A stretch of DNA of 64,000 bases, from the NCBI GenBank assembly GCA_002435985.1, contig DIXD01000024.1, forward strand, positions 13,874 through 77,873, written 5' to 3'. The translations under genes and the position numbers were made by a program. The DNA is from Spirochaetaceae bacterium UBA6089. Its GTDB lineage: Bacteria > Spirochaetota > Spirochaetia > Treponematales > Rectinemataceae. The notes under the pieces were generated by a model that worked only from the letters and a program-made list of their open reading frames with translations, was not told the origin of the DNA and made no database searches. Numbering within the stretch: position 1 is the stretch's first letter; every line of letters begins with the position of its first letter. Shown piece after piece: positions 62,156 to 64,000 of this stretch.

Positions 62156-62524
62156 ATGAAATGTACGGTACAGCGGGGGAAGGAAGGAGAAGCAGTCGGT
62201 CGGCAGTACCTTATAGATGCAGGCTGGTCCATTCTGTCCAGCAATTTCCGCACGAGGCGTGGAGAAATCGATATAGTTGCCCTGCGCGGTGGAATCGTAG
62301 CCTTCGTCGAAGTCAAAATGGTAAACCGGTATACTCAAGCGGACCTTCAGCATGTCATCAGCGCAAAAAAGCGCAGGTCGATCATCGAAACTTCTAAACT
62401 ATTTCTTGCGATGAATCGAAAATATAATCAGTACCGCGTTCGGTACGATGTGATGTTGGTGCAAGGGAATGCCTGTGTGAGGCATATGGAAGGCGCATTT
62501 GCGGAACACGATGAAGCAGAGTAA
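62156..62524 (+). CDS. YraN/UPF0102 family putative endonuclease
   Basis: A 122-residue protein of the UPF0102 family with a PD-(D/E)XK-like core: GRQYLIDAGWSILSSNFR, then GEIDIVALRGG and FVEVKM. The Glu, Asp and Glu-x-Lys set is complete. Its biological role is not settled. AGGTAGGA precedes the ATG. It overlaps the next small gene by 14 bases. Confidence 0.85.
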   Translation: MKCTVQRGKEGEAVGRQYLIDAGWSILSSNFRTRRGEIDIVALRGGIVAFVEVKMVNRYTQADLQHVISAKKRRSIIETSKLFLAMNRKYNQYRVRYDVMLVQGNACVRHMEGAFAEHDEAE

Positions 62525-62732
62525 TGTCTCGAGGGACATGCCGGCCTGGGCCGGCTCGAGCCCCGATGATTTTCTTCTTTCGAAATACGATATCACCGAA
62601 GAGATGAAGGCTACGAACTGGAAACGCCTTTACGAACTCAAACACAAGCTGATCGACGACCGCTACCTGGAAGGGGCGATTGCATCGATTGCCGAAATGC
62701 TGTCAAATAGCGTCAAAGGCAAATCCAAATGA
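62511..62732 (+). CDS. Small conserved-looking hypothetical protein
   Basis: A 73-residue protein, acidic at the start and helical at the end, with no recognised domain. It is supported mainly by position: it overlaps yraN at its start and the next gene by four bases at its end, so it is embedded in a run of coupled genes. I assign no function. Confidence 0.6.
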   Translation: MKQSNVSRDMPAWAGSSPDDFLLSKYDITEEMKATNWKRLYELKHKLIDDRYLEGAIASIAEMLSNSVKGKSK

Positions 62733-63172
62733 GCACTGAATCGAACAATAATCCACCGAAGGCCGGAAATGGAAAGTCCCACAACCACCACGTTCGCAGA
62801 CGAAAATCGCCGCGACCGGCTACACAGCGAGGCGCAAACGCGTCGTCGTCCCAGAAACCTCAAGCCGAGCGTCCGCCACAGGAGCTCAAAATATGCGCGG
62901 TCTGCGGCAAGCCGATCTTTGATCTGACAGGGGCGGTTGCCTCCCGCGAGGACGGCGAGCCGATTCATTTTGACTGTGCTCTAGAAATCTTGTCGAAAGA
63001 AGAAAAACTTGCGTCCGACGAAAAACTTGTATACATAGGGAGCGGATGCTTCGGCGTCTGCGTTCAGGCCCCGGGCGGCAAGCTGGAGATACGGCGAAAA
63101 ATTCATTGGGAGTCGGCCGGCACGATCCAGCCTTGGCGTAGACCGATGATGTCGTCGCCCAATCTACCTTGA
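62729..63172 (+). CDS. Hypothetical protein with a CxxC/HxxC zinc-like site
   Basis: A 147-residue protein. The first 50 residues are polar, basic and probably disordered. The rest holds ICAVCGKPIFDL and PIHFDCALEIL, a Cys-x2-Cys plus His-x2-Cys set that could bind zinc, followed by a short strand-rich tail. I believe homologues occur in other spirochaetes next to these genes, but could not check. It overlaps the preceding small gene by four bases and is convergent with serS. Confidence 0.65.
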   Translation: MSTESNNNPPKAGNGKSHNHHVRRRKSPRPATQRGANASSSQKPQAERPPQELKICAVCGKPIFDLTGAVASREDGEPIHFDCALEILSKEEKLASDEKLVYIGSGCFGVCVQAPGGKLEIRRKIHWESAGTIQPWRRPMMSSPNLP

Positions 63173-63181
63173 TACGAAGCC

Positions 63182-64000
63182 CTACAACGTATTTCGGACC
63201 TTGCCGCGCGGCCCTATGGCCTCGAAGCCGCAATAGGGAATGAGGGCCTTAGGAATTCGCACCGAACCGTCTTCCTGCTGGAAGTTTTCGAGAATTGCGA
63301 TGATGGCGCGCGAGCATGCGATCGCCGTGCCGTTCAGCATGTGCACGAATCGGTTTTTCCCCTCTGCATCCCGATAGCGCACATTGAGTCTGCGTGCCTG
63401 ATAGTCGGTGCAGTTGGATGTTGAGGTGATCTCTCCCCATTCACCGTTGTTGCGCCCCGGCATCCAGGCTTCTAGGTCCCACTTGCGGTAGGCGGGTGCA
63501 CCGAGATCACCCGTGCAGGTATCGACGACCCGGAAAGGAATATCGAGACTCGAGAATATCTCTTCTTCGATCGAGCGGAGCTCCTCGTGCATGTGCTCGG
63601 AGTCCTCGGGGAGGCAGTACACGAACATCTCGACCTTCGTGAACTGGTGCACGCGGTACAAGCCCTTGGAAAACTGGCCCGCCGCCCCTGCTTCCCGCCT
63701 GAAACAGTGGGAAAGACCCGCAAGGCGTATAGGCAGCTGGTCCTTTTCGAAGACTGCGCCGCTGTAGTATCCACCGAGCGTAATCTCAGCCGTGCCGATA
63801 AGGCAGGTTCCCTCGCCTTCGAGCGTATACACATTCGACTCCGCCCCGCGGGGATTGAAACCGATGCCCTCCAGAATTTCCGTCTTTGCGATATCCGGCG
63901 TGGCCATCAGCGTAAATCCTCGCTTTGCAAGCATATCGAGGGCATAACGCACGAGCGCGAGCTCAAGAATGACACCTTCGTTCTTCAGGTAATAGAATTT
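63182..64000 (-). CDS. serS: Seryl-tRNA synthetase, C-terminal part (runs off the window)
   Basis: The class II catalytic core of SerRS. Motif 2 is in [21 protein letters not shown], split here as [10 protein letters not shown] and [14 protein letters not shown]. Motif 3 is [16 protein letters not shown]. The frame continues without a stop to base 64000 (reading [16 protein letters not shown] upstream), so the N-terminal tRNA-binding coiled-coil domain lies outside. It ends 9 bases from the convergent CxxC gene with no clear terminator. Confidence 0.94.
   Translation of the reverse strand, partial: KFYYLKNEGVILELALVRYALDMLAKRGFTLMATPDIAKTEILEGIGFNPRGAESNVYTLEGEGTCLIGTAEITLGGYYSGAVFEKDQLPIRLAGLSHCFRREAGAAGQFSKGLYRVHQFTKVEMFVYCLPEDSEHMHEELRSIEEEIFSSLDIPFRVVDTCTGDLGAPAYRKWDLEAWMPGRNNGEWGEITSTSNCTDYQARRLNVRYRDAEGKNRFVHMLNGTAIACSRAIIAILENFQQEDGSVRIPKALIPYCGFEAIGPRGKVRNTL

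Overview
The window is a densely packed, moderately GC-rich bacterial chromosome segment with no rRNA, tRNA, CRISPR array, prophage or intact insertion sequence that I could see. The gene content fits a Gram-negative, probably anaerobic spirochaete of the Treponema/Spirochaeta/Rectinema type. The reasons are a large repeat-rich lipoprotein with a C-terminal LysM domain, a eukaryote-like isoleucyl-tRNA synthetase, the rpsP-KH-rimM-trmD-rplS-yraN cluster followed by a small CxxC protein, UxaE-type uronate catabolism, and an LolA-like/LolCDE-like envelope operon. This placement is an inference from gene families, not from an rRNA gene.

Layout. 1-7.4 kb: three translationally coupled genes for an apparent surface polysaccharide, namely a degenerate GGDEF/receiver protein, a HEAT-repeat/GT2 synthase and a membrane-anchored glycoside-hydrolase-like protein. 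7.4-9.4 kb: M29 aminopeptidase, ferredoxin and Hsp20. 9.8-15.5 kb (minus strand): a five-gene operon ubiD-ubiA-ubiX, then a periplasmic binding protein, then one polypeptide fusing ABC ATPase and permease. It looks like a quinone-precursor salvage and processing operon. 15.7-24.1 kb: LolD/FtsX-type ABC exporter, LolA-like protein, outer-membrane barrel, and an OmpR-type two-component pair. 24.2-35.2 kb: LarA-family protein on the minus strand, then a long uronate block with tagaturonate epimerase, YesM/YesN-type two-component system, DctPQM TRAP transporter, SDR oxidoreductase and uronate isomerase.

35.3-39.6 kb (minus strand): GlpQ-like phosphodiesterase and UgpB-UgpA-UgpE for glycerophosphodiester or glycerol-3-phosphate scavenging, with no ATPase gene. 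39.8-47.5 kb: Nudix hydrolase, DUF362/ferredoxin protein, LysM-M23 peptidase, PtsI, Der GTPase, MerR-type regulator and M18 aminopeptidase. 47.7-52.3 kb: the 1052-residue repeat/LysM lipoprotein and an RsiV-like lipoprotein. 52.4-59.7 kb: IleRS, DUF4097 protein, acyl-CoA synthetase and Dus. 59.9-64 kb: the rpsP-khpA-rimM-trmD-rplS ribosome cluster, yraN, two small genes and the C-terminal part of SerRS, which runs off the window.

The points most worth a second look are the polysaccharide operon with a receiver carrying Glu in place of the phospho-acceptor Asp, the quinone operon with its own importer and ATPase-permease fusion, two promoters placed so close to start codons that the transcripts (ubiD, ptsI) would be nearly leaderless, and a recurrent habit of short imperfect tandem repeats just after stop codons.
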